A stretch of DNA of 32,246 bases from an uncultured Polycyclovorans sp. (GCA_936928855.1 CAKZHZ010000013.1:1-32246); one strand, 5' to 3'; positions 1 through 7,749 are shown, numbered from the stretch's first letter. A program made the numbers and translations. The notes: generated by a model not told the origin, from the sequence alone.

Positions 1-62
1 ACTGGGTGAAGTTCGTCTCCGCCGAAATCGAACGACAGAAAGTCCTCGACAGTACGGGGTGA
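1..62 (+). CDS. 3' end of an unidentified gene (partial)
   Basis: Reading from base 3, an open frame of 19 codons runs in from the window edge and ends at a TGA at 60-62, giving a tail that ends in ...KVLDSTG. The residue mix (acidic and basic, no stops) suits a real C-terminus, but it is too short to assign a family. The next gene, a zur-like regulator, starts 77 bases downstream on the same strand. Confidence is low because any open frame of 60 bases can occur by chance in GC-rich DNA. Confidence 0.35.
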   Translation, partial: WVKFVSAEIERQKVLDSTG

Positions 63-127
63 GTGCGCTCCGGTTGGAGTGCCCCGGCCGGCCGCAGGGA
101 TATCCCGGTATCGTTCGCCCGGGACGG

Positions 128-139
128 TATGCTTCCGGC
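128..139 (+). promoter_or_regulatory. Possible -10 element for a leaderless zur transcript
   Basis: TATGCT at 128-133 is followed by six bases and then the ATG at 140. If this is a -10 box, transcription would start at or next to the A of the start codon, so the mRNA would have no leader. No Shine-Dalgarno sequence is visible before the ATG, which fits, but no good -35 box is seen either. Inference only. Confidence 0.25.
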
Positions 140-625
140 ATGAACACCCAGAAACATGCTGATGCGGCCGAGCGGGGTCGAGCGCTTCCCGCTGCCGTCC
201 GCCAACAGGCCGAGCGGATATGCGCCCTTGCGGGCGAGCGGCTGACGCCGGGACGAAGCAGGGCCTATACGCTGTTGTGGTCGCAGTCGCGACCGATATC
301 GGCCTATGAGCTACTCGCCTTGATCGAGCAGGACGAGGGGCGAAAACTGGCGCCACTCACCATCTATCGGCAATTGGAGTTTCTGCTTCGGGTGGGGCTG
401 GTGCATAAACTGGCTTCGGTCGCGGCCTACGTTGCCTGTACGCATCCGGAGCATCCCCATGACTGCCTCTATCTGGTCTGTTCCCGTTGTGGGCAGGCGC
501 ACGAGATGGAGTGCACACGCTTGTTGCAGATCGTCGGGGAGGCGGCCAAGGCAAACGGCTTCAAGCCGGAGCGACCCATCTTCGAAGTGCCCGGCGTGTG
601 CCGAAACTGCCGCGACCAGGGCTGA
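140..625 (+). CDS. zur: Fur-family zinc-responsive regulator, Zur-like
   Basis: A 161-residue Fur-family repressor, most like Zur, the zinc-sensing cytoplasmic repressor of zinc uptake genes. The N-terminal half is the winged helix (about residues 35-90), with the Zur-like run ISAYELLALI and then TIYRQLEFLL. The C-terminal dimerisation and metal domain carries HPEHPHDC near 102-109 and two CxxC pairs, C114/C117 and C154/C157, the structural zinc site of the family. The open frame extends to base 59, but the ATG at 140 gives the length usual for Zur (E. coli 171). The conserved SAY/YR/HPH pattern favours Zur over Fur or PerR. No znuABC genes lie in the window. A Zur-box-like sequence is present at 1680-1699, beside the next gene block. 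Confidence 0.9.
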   Translation: MNTQKHADAAERGRALPAAVRQQAERICALAGERLTPGRSRAYTLLWSQSRPISAYELLALIEQDEGRKLAPLTIYRQLEFLLRVGLVHKLASVAAYVACTHPEHPHDCLYLVCSRCGQAHEMECTRLLQIVGEAAKANGFKPERPIFEVPGVCRNCRDQG

Positions 626-650
626 AGGCGAGCCGCCCCGGGGCGACGTG

Positions 651-1592
651 TCAGTAGGTGGCGGCGGTCCACACCGGTGTGCGGCCTTCGCCGAGATCGC
701 CGATCTCCTTGCTCTCCAGATCGATGACGTGGAGCGACGTCAGGTTCTCGTCGATCCGGTCTGATTGAAACACCAGCATCTGACCGTCGGGTGACCACGC
801 GGGCGCACTGTCCGAGAATGCATCTTCGGTCACCACGCTGACAGCGCCAATATCGACCGTGACGATGTATAGATTGCCGCCTGCAGAAAACGCGATACGG
901 TCGCCTGATGGCGACCACCGGGGGCCGTCATGCGAGGCCGTCACGGTCGTTGCCAGGCGGGTCACGCCGCCTGTGGCGGTATCGACGACATAGGTGGAGA
1001 ACGGGAACAACTCGGTCTCGTCACGGTTGGACTGCAACGCCAGCGTGCTGCCATCGGGCGAATAGGTTCCCGCGACATTCAGGCGGCCGGGATTGCTGGT
1101 GAGCTGCTGCGGTGGCCCTCCCGCGACCGATTGAGCGAACAGTTCGAAACCCAGCGAAAAGTTGCCACGCTGAAACACCACTTCGTCGCCATTGGGTGCC
1201 CAGGAGGGGCGGTGGTCTTCAAGGTCGCCGGTCGAGAGGCGCCGGATGTCGCCGTTGGCAATCTCGTAACTGTAGATCTGCGGGCGGTCGGTATGGTCGC
1301 CCCGCCGGCTGTTGAAGGTCAGGTGGGTACCAGCGGGGTGCCAGAAGGGCGCGCGGTCAGGGCCGGGGTTGTCGGTGATGCGGCGCACATCGGTACCGTC
1401 TGCATTCATCAGGCAGAGCTCGTCGTTGTCGCCGTCATCGAATTCGCAGACAAAGGCGATCGTGCCAACGAGGCCTGACACATCCGGCAGCCGCGGTGTG
1501 CCGTTGTGGTCCGAGCAGGCGGTCAGAACAGACAACGAAGCGACAACGCCCGGAAGCACGAAGCGAATGGCCGTGGCAGCGGAACTCAGCAT
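651..1592 (-). CDS. TolB-like WD40/PD40 beta-propeller lipoprotein
   Basis: A 313-residue exported lipoprotein. The N-terminus has a hydrophobic stretch and a lipobox ending LTAC, with the lipidated cysteine at residue 26. The rest is a chain of PD40-type beta-propeller blades, seen as repeats of the form LCLMNADGTDVRRIT, HLTFNSRRGD, WAPNGDEVVFQ, YSPDGSTLALQSNRD, WSPSGDRIAFSA and WSPDGQMLVFQSDR. This is the architecture of the TolB C-terminal domain, but the TolB N-terminal domain is absent, so this is not TolB itself. Such proteins usually bind protein or sugar partners in the periplasm; the partner is unknown. AGGAG lies 5 bases before the ATG at 1592. That signal and the ATG are duplicated 40 bases upstream in another frame. 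It lies downstream of the sugar dehydrogenase and cytochrome genes on the same strand but has its own AT-rich promoter region. Confidence 0.85.
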   Translation of the reverse strand: MLSSAATAIRFVLPGVVASLSVLTACSDHNGTPRLPDVSGLVGTIAFVCEFDDGDNDELCLMNADGTDVRRITDNPGPDRAPFWHPAGTHLTFNSRRGDHTDRPQIYSYEIANGDIRRLSTGDLEDHRPSWAPNGDEVVFQRGNFSLGFELFAQSVAGGPPQQLTSNPGRLNVAGTYSPDGSTLALQSNRDETELFPFSTYVVDTATGGVTRLATTVTASHDGPRWSPSGDRIAFSAGGNLYIVTVDIGAVSVVTEDAFSDSAPAWSPDGQMLVFQSDRIDENLTSLHVIDLESKEIGDLGEGRTPVWTAATY

Positions 1593-1653
1593 GGGGACTC
1601 CTGATGGTGGCCGTGGCAGCGGAACTCAGCATGGGGACTCCTGATGGTGGCCG
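1568..1653. repeat. Perfect 40-bp tandem duplication over the start of the beta-propeller gene
   Basis: Bases 1568-1607 and 1608-1647 are identical, and the 40-base period holds to 1653 (86 bases, 2.15 copies). The unit contains the ribosome binding site (AGGAG on the minus strand), the ATG and the first eight codons of the 651-1592 gene. Because 40 is not a multiple of three, the upstream copy's ATG (1632) opens a different frame, which ends after 65 codons at 1435. No base differs between the copies, so the duplication is recent or is an assembly artefact. Confidence 0.95.
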
Positions 1654-1679
1654 GGGACCGGCCTCGGAATGAGTATGAT

Positions 1680-1699
1680 GATTAACGTTATAACATATC
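1680..1699 (-). promoter_or_regulatory. Candidate Zur box / promoter of the beta-propeller gene
   Basis: In a sharply AT-rich patch the minus strand reads GATATGTTATAAC followed by GTTAATC. The first eleven bases match the left half of the gammaproteobacterial Zur consensus (GAAATGTTATA) at ten positions; the right half matches poorly. GTTATAAC (1687-1694) is a perfect palindrome and could also supply a -10 (TATAAC). The site lies 88 bases upstream of the beta-propeller ATG, and a zur-like gene is in the same block. The consensus is from established knowledge; binding is inferred. Confidence 0.4.
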
Positions 1700-1767
1700 T
1701 TTTATGATCGAAAGAAACACGATGGGCCTGCAGGCGCCGTGGTATCGCGCCGTGCCGCTGCGATCAG

Positions 1768-3062
1768 CTACTGAAACCCCTTGATGCGCAGGATCTGGTC
1801 GCCGCTCCGACGGCAGCGATTGGGAAATGCCACCCGTCCGCGCACGTCGCAGTTACTTGTCGTCACATAGAGGTAGCCGTCGGGGCCTTCGGCCACGGTG
1901 CGGAGGCGGCCGTACTGGCGTTTCAGGAACACCTCCCGCCGCTCGACGACGTAGGGGTTGTCCGGGTTCAGCTGAATGCGGTGCAGATGCTGGCCTTCGT
2001 CGGGGAAGGTCGGCAGGCCCAGCGTTGCGGTGAAGAAGCTGCCGGTCCACTCGGGGATGGCGCTACCGCGATAGCGGGTGCCGCCGCCCGGCGGGAAGGC
2101 GCGCTCCCAGACGATGACCGGCTCGCTGATACCGGGGGCCGTATCGCAGCGATAGACGTCAGGCCATTCGGCGTTCTGGCCCGCCTTGAGCACGCTGAAG
2201 CGGTCCCAGCCGCGGGCGGGTGGACCGCCATCATCATTGAAGGTGGGGCCATGTTCCATGACCAGCAGGTGTTCGTTGTCGAACCAGTCGAAGCCCTGCG
2301 TGTTGCGGATGCCGGAAAGGAACACATAGCTTCCCGGCGAGGGGTTGTCGTCGGGGACGCTGCCGTCCAGGTTCATGCGCAGTAACTTGCCCGCCACCGA
2401 GTCGGGTGCCTGGGCCAGATGGGCCTCATAAGCGCCCACGCCGACGTAGAGCTTTCCATCGGGCCCGATGCGCATGCGCCCCCCTGATGGTGGATGCCAC
2501 CGGGAATGTCGTCGAGGAGTACACGTTCGAGTTGGGCGCTGGTCTGGTCAGCGGACATGCGGAACAGCCCCAGCCGGTTGATCAGCACCTCGTTGGCGTC
2601 GCGGGCGGTCCAGTACATGTAGAGCTGACGGTTGTCGGCGTAGCCGGGGTGCAGCAGCACGCCCAGCAGCCCTCCCTCGCTGCCCAGATCGCCGATCTCC
2701 TCAACCCAGGAGATTTCGGCAACGTCCACCTCCGCCACGGCGCCGGACTGCAGTGCGCCCTGTTTCACGATGCGCAGTACGCCTTTGTCTCGCTCCGTGA
2801 ACAGCAGGTCGCCATTGGGGAGCCATGCCAGGCCCCAGGGAATCTCGACGCCCTCGACCACGACCTCCACGTCGAGAGCAGGGCCCGCAGCGGCCCCGTC
2901 ACCTTCGGCCGCAGTGATCACCTGACACGCTGGCCGGTCGTAGGGGGTGGCACCCGGGTCAAGCGGGTCGTTCCCACAGCCGGACAGCAGAGCGGACGAT
3001 GCCGCCAGAAGCCCGGCAACCTGCCGGCGGGTGGGTCTTGGATACCGCATGGTGGGAGGCAT
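1768..3062 (-). pseudogene. PQQ-dependent sugar dehydrogenase lipoprotein, frameshifted
   Basis: A soluble-aldose/sorbosone dehydrogenase-type six-bladed propeller that oxidises sugars or related alcohols with PQQ in the periplasm. The coding sequence is split. The N-terminal part (2373-3062) runs from a signal with PTRRQVAGLL and lipobox LLSGC through EIPWGLAWLPNGDLLFTERD to GGIHHQGG. The C-terminal part (1768-2475) continues in another frame with MRIGPDGKLYVGVGAY, IRNTQGFDW and the rest of the propeller. Adding one base to the six-C run at 2479-2484 would join them as ...HHQGGRMRIGPDGK..., the usual active-site His context, and give about 431 residues. The gene therefore carries either a one-base deletion or a sequencing error. 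The twin arginines suggest possible Tat export. It starts 32 bases after the cytochrome gene, so the two are probably one operon. No clear ribosome binding site; an in-frame ATG at 3050 is an alternative start. Confidence 0.85.
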
Positions 3063-3094
3063 TTTCAGAGGAATGTGAAGGGGGCCGGACAGCC

Positions 3095-5158
3095 TTACAA
3101 GGTCTTCAGGTATTCGATGAGCGCCCGGCGTTCGTTGTCAGTGAGCACGTCCGTGAAGCGGTGTCCTCCGTTGTGCTGACTGTAGGCGCCGGTGTTGTAG
3201 ATCTTCCGGTTCTCGATCTGCTGGCGGGTCATCACCGGAATGTCCAGATTCCAGGTGAGGCCGATGGCGCGGTAGAGCACCGACTGCAACTGCTGGACCA
3301 CGGTTTGGTCGACCCCCGGCAGTTGGTTGCAGTCCACCAGCGGCAGCGCGCCAGGGGTTCCGCAACGGACCTCCTCGTACTGCCAGCCGAGGTGCTCGGG
3401 GTTGTAGGCGCGTTGCAGGTCGGTATCGAAGCCCATCAGGGCGCGCTCCGGCTGCCCCGCCGAGGGGGTGGAGACGCGGCGCCAGATGTCGGGGCGGGTT
3501 TCCGACTTCAATACGCCCCAGACGCTGGGTACCGATCCGTTGTGGAAGTAGGGCGCCGACGCCCAGACGCCGTACAGCGGCGGGGCCAGGTAGCCCTGGT
3601 AGTCCTGATAGTTGTCGGATCCGTAGCAGGCGCCCACTTCGCCCGGTGTGCGAGGGTAGAACAGCCAGCTGTACTTGAAGTAGTCGGTCACCCCCTGGTT
3701 CTGCGCCAGGGTATACGCCGTATCGGTTTCGATGATGTCGTTGGGCACGCGGAACGCGGCCTGGCCGGCCAGTTCGGGGGATGCCAGGAAGGCCTTGTCA
3801 TGCGTGTAGCGCGGGGCGTAGGCACCGTGACAGGAGGCGCAGGAGCCATTGCCCTCGGCCGGACGTGGCACCGGATTGTCGAGATTGGCAGCCCACAGGT
3901 CCTTGCTGTGGAACAGTACCGCGCCAGCTTCCGCCAGTTGCGTATCAACGGGGCCGAGGGTGCTGTCCGGCCAACGGGGTGCCTGCAGGGCACCGATCCA
4001 GGCTTCCGCCTGACGATCGTGAGCGTCGGTCCACCGGGTGATCTCATCCCAGTCGTAGCCATTCTCGCCGAGCAAGGGCATGTAGGCCTGCAGCATGATG
4101 CGGGTGGCGTCGGAGGGCATGGCACCGCTGTAGAACTTGGCGGGGCGGTGGCCGATGTTCCACCAGATGGGGGAATCCTCGGTGGCGGTGGCGGGCGCGA
4201 AGATGAAGGAGTCGAGGTCGATGCCCGGTCGTGCGGCGGCATCCCCGATCAGCCACAGCATCACCAGCAGCTGATAGTTGGTGACGTTGCCGGTGCCGCG
4301 GACCCGGTTGACGGTGATCGGCAGCAGGCGGCCGAAGCCATTGCCGAAGTCGCTGATGAAGGCGCCAAGATCGCCCTGTCCGGCGGTGCCATAAACCGCA
4401 CCCAGACCCGCGCCGTCCTCCGGCGACCCGATGCGTGCGCTGTGGCAGACATGGCAGGTCACGCCCATCTTGCCGGTCCACGTGCCGTCGGCGGTTCGCA
4501 GTTGCGTCAGCCCCATGGGCAGGGTGCCGCTGCCGCCATCGGTCTGGTTCGGATCCTCGCCGGGAAGGGGGTAGGGATTGGCGTCATCGGGCAGGGCGAA
4601 GCCCCACCGTTCGGCCACGAGCTGGTCGAAGTCAGCCGGCCGGCCCGGCAATCCCCACAGTTGCCACAGCGAATTGTAGGCCTCCGCATCGAGGCCCAGG
4701 CCGGTCTCACCGCCGCTGCCCCCGACGATGCTGCCGCTGCCGATCGCACCCTTGCCTTCAATCAGGGTGGCGCCCTGCTGCACCCAGTCGCGGTACTCGC
4801 CGCAGGTCTGGGGATTGCGGTAGTCCATGTCCACCTTGGAGCGGCATTCCTCCCAGAACACATTGAAGTGCACTGCGCGTCCGTCGCTGATGCCGGGCTG
4901 CACCAGGGTTCGCGCGTCGGCTGGCAGGACCGCGGCATCGTCACGGGTCGCGCAGTAACGTGCCCAGGTGTGGCCGCCTCGATGACCCTCGTCGAGCAGG
5001 GGATAGGACAGGGGATCCTCAGGTGAGGGGGTGTCCGATTGCGAGGGCACACCCTGTGAAGGAGGCGCCAGCAGGTCATCCGCACAGGCCGTCAGCATGA
5101 CGGCACCGCAGGCCGTCATCAGGAAGGCAAGCAGCGCGCGCGAGGGGGTTGTCGACAT
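3095..5158 (-). CDS. Di-heme cytochrome c lipoprotein, RoxA/MauG/peroxidase-like
   Basis: A 687-residue exported di-heme c-type cytochrome. The N-terminus has lipobox LTAC with the likely lipid cysteine at 25; an earlier TAC (C17) is less likely. Two heme-binding CxxCH motifs are visible: CHVCH at 235-239 and CASCH at 440-444. The C-terminal part has APYFHNGSVP (535-544) and ends HRFTDVLTDNERRALIEYL, both typical of the MauG/cytochrome c peroxidase superfamily. The length and the spacing of about 200 residues between hemes resemble RoxA, the extracellular rubber oxygenase, more than ordinary peroxidases of about 350 residues. Function as an oxygenase, a peroxidase or an electron carrier cannot be told from sequence. 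It is the first gene of a probable operon with the PQQ dehydrogenase, which could pass electrons to it. The precursor must be exported by Sec and matured by a cytochrome c assembly system. Confidence 0.88.
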   Translation of the reverse strand: MSTTPSRALLAFLMTACGAVMLTACADDLLAPPSQGVPSQSDTPSPEDPLSYPLLDEGHRGGHTWARYCATRDDAAVLPADARTLVQPGISDGRAVHFNVFWEECRSKVDMDYRNPQTCGEYRDWVQQGATLIEGKGAIGSGSIVGGSGGETGLGLDAEAYNSLWQLWGLPGRPADFDQLVAERWGFALPDDANPYPLPGEDPNQTDGGSGTLPMGLTQLRTADGTWTGKMGVTCHVCHSARIGSPEDGAGLGAVYGTAGQGDLGAFISDFGNGFGRLLPITVNRVRGTGNVTNYQLLVMLWLIGDAAARPGIDLDSFIFAPATATEDSPIWWNIGHRPAKFYSGAMPSDATRIMLQAYMPLLGENGYDWDEITRWTDAHDRQAEAWIGALQAPRWPDSTLGPVDTQLAEAGAVLFHSKDLWAANLDNPVPRPAEGNGSCASCHGAYAPRYTHDKAFLASPELAGQAAFRVPNDIIETDTAYTLAQNQGVTDYFKYSWLFYPRTPGEVGACYGSDNYQDYQGYLAPPLYGVWASAPYFHNGSVPSVWGVLKSETRPDIWRRVSTPSAGQPERALMGFDTDLQRAYNPEHLGWQYEEVRCGTPGALPLVDCNQLPGVDQTVVQQLQSVLYRAIGLTWNLDIPVMTRQQIENRKIYNTGAYSQHNGGHRFTDVLTDNERRALIEYLKTL

Positions 5159-5197
5159 GACGTTCTCTCCAGGGTCGGCAGCGGGCGGGCGGTGCCG

Positions 5198-5240
5198 GAT
5201 TCATTAAATGACATTTGTCGATTTTGGAGAAAATATCGTC
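5198..5240 (-). promoter_or_regulatory. AT-rich promoter region of the cytochrome operon
   Basis: This is the only AT-rich stretch in the gap of 177 bases upstream of the cytochrome gene. On the minus strand, TTCTCC and TTTAAT are 17 bases apart and could be -35 and -10. Two small palindromes overlap it: TCATT-A-AATGA (5202-5212) and a GACA/TGTC pair just beside it, which could be operator half-sites. No known consensus is matched. Confidence 0.3.
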
Positions 5241-5335
5241 ACCCACGCCCCGGGTCAAGCACCGGAGGGGGGCTCGATTGCGATTGCGGGAATTTCCTAC
5301 AAGCGCCGCCCTGCAGTCGTGGGAGGGGACGCGCG

Positions 5336-5815
5336 TCAACCGGGGCCGGGAACGGACCCGTGGGAGGACCGGGCACGATACGGGCTGCGCAGACTGCGCG
5401 GTTCCCGGCTGGTCAGAAAGTCCATAAACGCGCCCAGGGCATCCGTACCTGGCGGCCGGCATGGGCACCACTCGACCCGAACGGTTGCCCCTTCTCCGAA
5501 CAGCGAGACGGTGACGATTTCGCCATCGTCGCGGACCGGCGTGTCGAGCATCACGGGAATTGACGCTGTTCCCAGCCACAGTTTCCACGGTGCCACGTCG
5601 GCGAAGCTCAAGGGTGTTTGCAGGTGTTCGACCACGGTGGAGTTGATCAGGCGAACTGCATGATGACGATAGCCGTGCCGGTGTTCATTGAGGTAGTACG
5701 CCCAGGTGGCGCGGTCCGATTGCCGGCGTAGCGGTTCGATGGTGGCTTCCGCGAGACAGCGGAGGAAGCTTGGGTCGCGCGGATGCAGGAAGCGTTGGCG
5801 AATGCGGTTTTTCAT
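5336..5815 (-). CDS. Hypothetical protein, unrecognised
   Basis: A 159-residue soluble protein with no signal peptide and no motif I recognise. The first 130 residues have ordinary globular composition (for example ATWAYYLNEHRHGYRHHAVRL, then LSFADVAPWKLWLG and GEIVTVSLFGEGATVRVEWCPC). The last 25 are Arg/Ser/Pro-rich and may be read-through beyond a natural end. No good ribosome binding site precedes the ATG at 5815. Two plus-strand frames overlap it, but they have Arg- and Gly-rich shadow-type composition. It sits alone between the OmpA-family gene and the cytochrome gene on the same strand. Moderate confidence that it is real. Confidence 0.5.
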   Translation of the reverse strand: MKNRIRQRFLHPRDPSFLRCLAEATIEPLRRQSDRATWAYYLNEHRHGYRHHAVRLINSTVVEHLQTPLSFADVAPWKLWLGTASIPVMLDTPVRDDGEIVTVSLFGEGATVRVEWCPCRPPGTDALGAFMDFLTSREPRSLRSPYRARSSHGSVPGPG

Positions 5816-5851
5816 ACGATCGGTTCTGCGAAGGCCTGTTGTACCCGGCGA

Positions 5852-5881
5852 ACCGGTCCCCCGTTGTGGCGGAGGACCGGT
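5852..5881. terminator. Inverted repeat after the OmpA-family gene
   Basis: ACCGGTCC (5852-5859) and GGACCGGT (5874-5881) form a perfect 8-bp stem with a 14-base loop, 56 bases past the OmpA-family stop on the minus strand. There is no T-tract on either side, so it may be a Rho-assisted 3' end or simply a hairpin. Confidence 0.3.
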
Positions 5882-5936
5882 CGTTCCGTCCCGGTCTACT
5901 GAGCCCGTGACATTTCACCCTCCGGGCGACCAGGCC

Positions 5937-7739
5937 CTAGTCCTCCCGGACATTCAACTCCACCCGGCGGTTCTCCTCGCGGCCGGCTTCGTCGCGGTTG
6001 TCAGCGAGCGGGCGGGTCACGCCATAGCCGTTGGCGGCCATGCGCGACGCTGCCACGCCGCGACCCACGAGGTATTCACGAACCGCAATGGCCCGCCGTT
6101 CGGAAAGACCCAGGTTGTAGGCGGCGGTGCCAATGTTGTCGGTGTGACCGTCGAGGCTGACATCGATGTCCGGGTAGGCATTGAGCGTGTTGCCCACCTG
6201 GTCGAGGATCTTCCGTGCAGTCTCGGTGAGTACTGCGGAGTCGAACTCGAACTTCACCCCCCGCAGGATGAAGTTGTCGGCCACGGCGCAGCCATTGCGG
6301 TCCTGGGCTTCGCCGGGGCGGGGCGGTCGGCAATCGCCCTTCAGTGCGCAGCCATTGGGCAACACCTGGGCGCCTGCGGGCGAGGTGGGGCATTCATCGC
6401 GGTGATCCGGAATACCGTCTCCATCACGATCCAGCGGGCAACCGTCAGCCGATACTGCAAGGCCGGGCGGGGTGTCGGGGCAGAGGTCGCGAAAATCGGC
6501 AATGCCATCGCCGTCGCGATCGGCAGCCGGGCAGCCCCGGGCGTCGACATCGATGCCGGGCGGGGTGCCCGGGCATTCATCGCGGGCATCGGGGACGCCA
6601 TCGCTGTCACTGTCCAACGGGCAGCCCTGCGCATTCACTTCAAGGCCCTGGGGGGTGTTCGGGCAGCGGTCCAGAGCGTCGGGCACACCATCGGCGTCGC
6701 CATCCAGCGCGCAGCCCTGTGCGTTCACCGGGGTGTTGGGCGGCGTGTTGGGGCATTGGTCGTGCGGATCCGCGACACCGTCACCATCGTGATCGAGCGG
6801 ACAGCCGCGGGTGTCCACCGGCAGTGTGGCCGGGGTTCCGGGGCAGTGATCGCGCAGGTCGGGCACGCCATCACCATCGGTGTCGGTAACGGTGCCGCCA
6901 CCGAAGGCATAGCGGAGTCCGAGTCCGAGCTGTTGGGCGACATGTTCGGTGTCCAGTCTGCCGCCGTCGTTGGTATGGAATCGCGGGTCCTCCTGGACCT
7001 GGTAGCGATAGTCGAGGCTGACCTGTAGCCGGGGGTTGAGTGGCACGGCCAGGCCGGCACCGAGCTGGTAGGCGAGACCGGTGTCGTCAGCGTCCAGCTC
7101 GCCGGAGATGGCCAGCCGCTGGAACCCCAGTCCGCCACCGACGTAGGGGGTCACGGTGTCGCCGAGCGGGAGGTCATACCAGAGGTTGGCCAGCAGCCCG
7201 ATGCTGCTCAGCGCGTTGCGCGACCGGCTTGGAGGGCTGACACCTCCGGGGAGGGCCAGCTGCACCGTATCCCAGTCGTTGTGGCTGATGGCGAGGCTCA
7301 GCTCGGGACGGAATCCCCCTTCGAAGGCATAGCCCGCGCTTCCGGCCACGGCGATGCCACCGCGGTAACGGATGTGGGTCGGCAGGGTCTGGGCAACCCC
7401 GGGGGCGGTGGGGTCGGTCCCGGGGTTGCCGGGGCCCAACAGTCCCAGCAGACACCCTTCGGCGCCGATGGCGCCCAGTGCCTCCAGCAGTGCGCCCAGA
7501 CCCAGCAGGTTGGCCAGCAGGCACTGGTTGTCGGCGGGACTGCCGGGAGTGCCCGGGCTGGCCGGCGTGTGGGTGAGGGCGTCGGCGTCTTCGATCTGCT
7601 GGTAGCGACCGCCGAGGCTGGCGTACCAGCCGGGCTCGGTGGCGATCACCTTCGGGCTGATTGTCATCAGGCCTGCACTCAGCAGCGCGAGCGCAAGGAT
7701 GGGCTGGGCCGAGCGGCGTCGGCAGGTCCGGGCGTACAT
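5937..7739 (-). CDS. OmpA-family outer membrane protein with thrombospondin type 3 repeats
   Basis: A 600-residue OmpA-like protein that links the outer membrane to peptidoglycan. A signal peptide spans about 1-34. Residues 36-280 are a beta-barrel of OmpA type, ending LGLGLRYAFGGG. Residues 285-465 hold six Ca-binding thrombospondin type 3 repeats of the form DxDGDGVxDxxDxCPxTP. The last 120 residues are an OmpA/MotB peptidoglycan-binding domain with FEFDSAVLT, LDGHTDNIG, YNLGLSERRA and ENRRVEL. The first loop of the barrel (about 52-120) carries an unusual Leu/Gly-rich insert with two cysteines (C73, C96) and a Pro/Gly/Thr stretch. The ATG at 7739 was chosen over 7829 because the signal peptide starts there and the upstream lipoprotein gene ends 10 bases before it, so the two are probably co-transcribed. 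Confidence 0.92.
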   Translation of the reverse strand: MYARTCRRRSAQPILALALLSAGLMTISPKVIATEPGWYASLGGRYQQIEDADALTHTPASPGTPGSPADNQCLLANLLGLGALLEALGAIGAEGCLLGLLGPGNPGTDPTAPGVAQTLPTHIRYRGGIAVAGSAGYAFEGGFRPELSLAISHNDWDTVQLALPGGVSPPSRSRNALSSIGLLANLWYDLPLGDTVTPYVGGGLGFQRLAISGELDADDTGLAYQLGAGLAVPLNPRLQVSLDYRYQVQEDPRFHTNDGGRLDTEHVAQQLGLGLRYAFGGGTVTDTDGDGVPDLRDHCPGTPATLPVDTRGCPLDHDGDGVADPHDQCPNTPPNTPVNAQGCALDGDADGVPDALDRCPNTPQGLEVNAQGCPLDSDSDGVPDARDECPGTPPGIDVDARGCPAADRDGDGIADFRDLCPDTPPGLAVSADGCPLDRDGDGIPDHRDECPTSPAGAQVLPNGCALKGDCRPPRPGEAQDRNGCAVADNFILRGVKFEFDSAVLTETARKILDQVGNTLNAYPDIDVSLDGHTDNIGTAAYNLGLSERRAIAVREYLVGRGVAASRMAANGYGVTRPLADNRDEAGREENRRVELNVRED

Positions 7740-7749
7740 GTGTCGGGCC

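Noticed and set aside
2999..5026. 675-codon open frame on + across the cytochrome gene
   Set aside because: It is fully antisense to a gene with clear heme motifs, and its product is Gly/Val/Ala/His-rich without domains. Long antisense frames are expected in GC-rich DNA.
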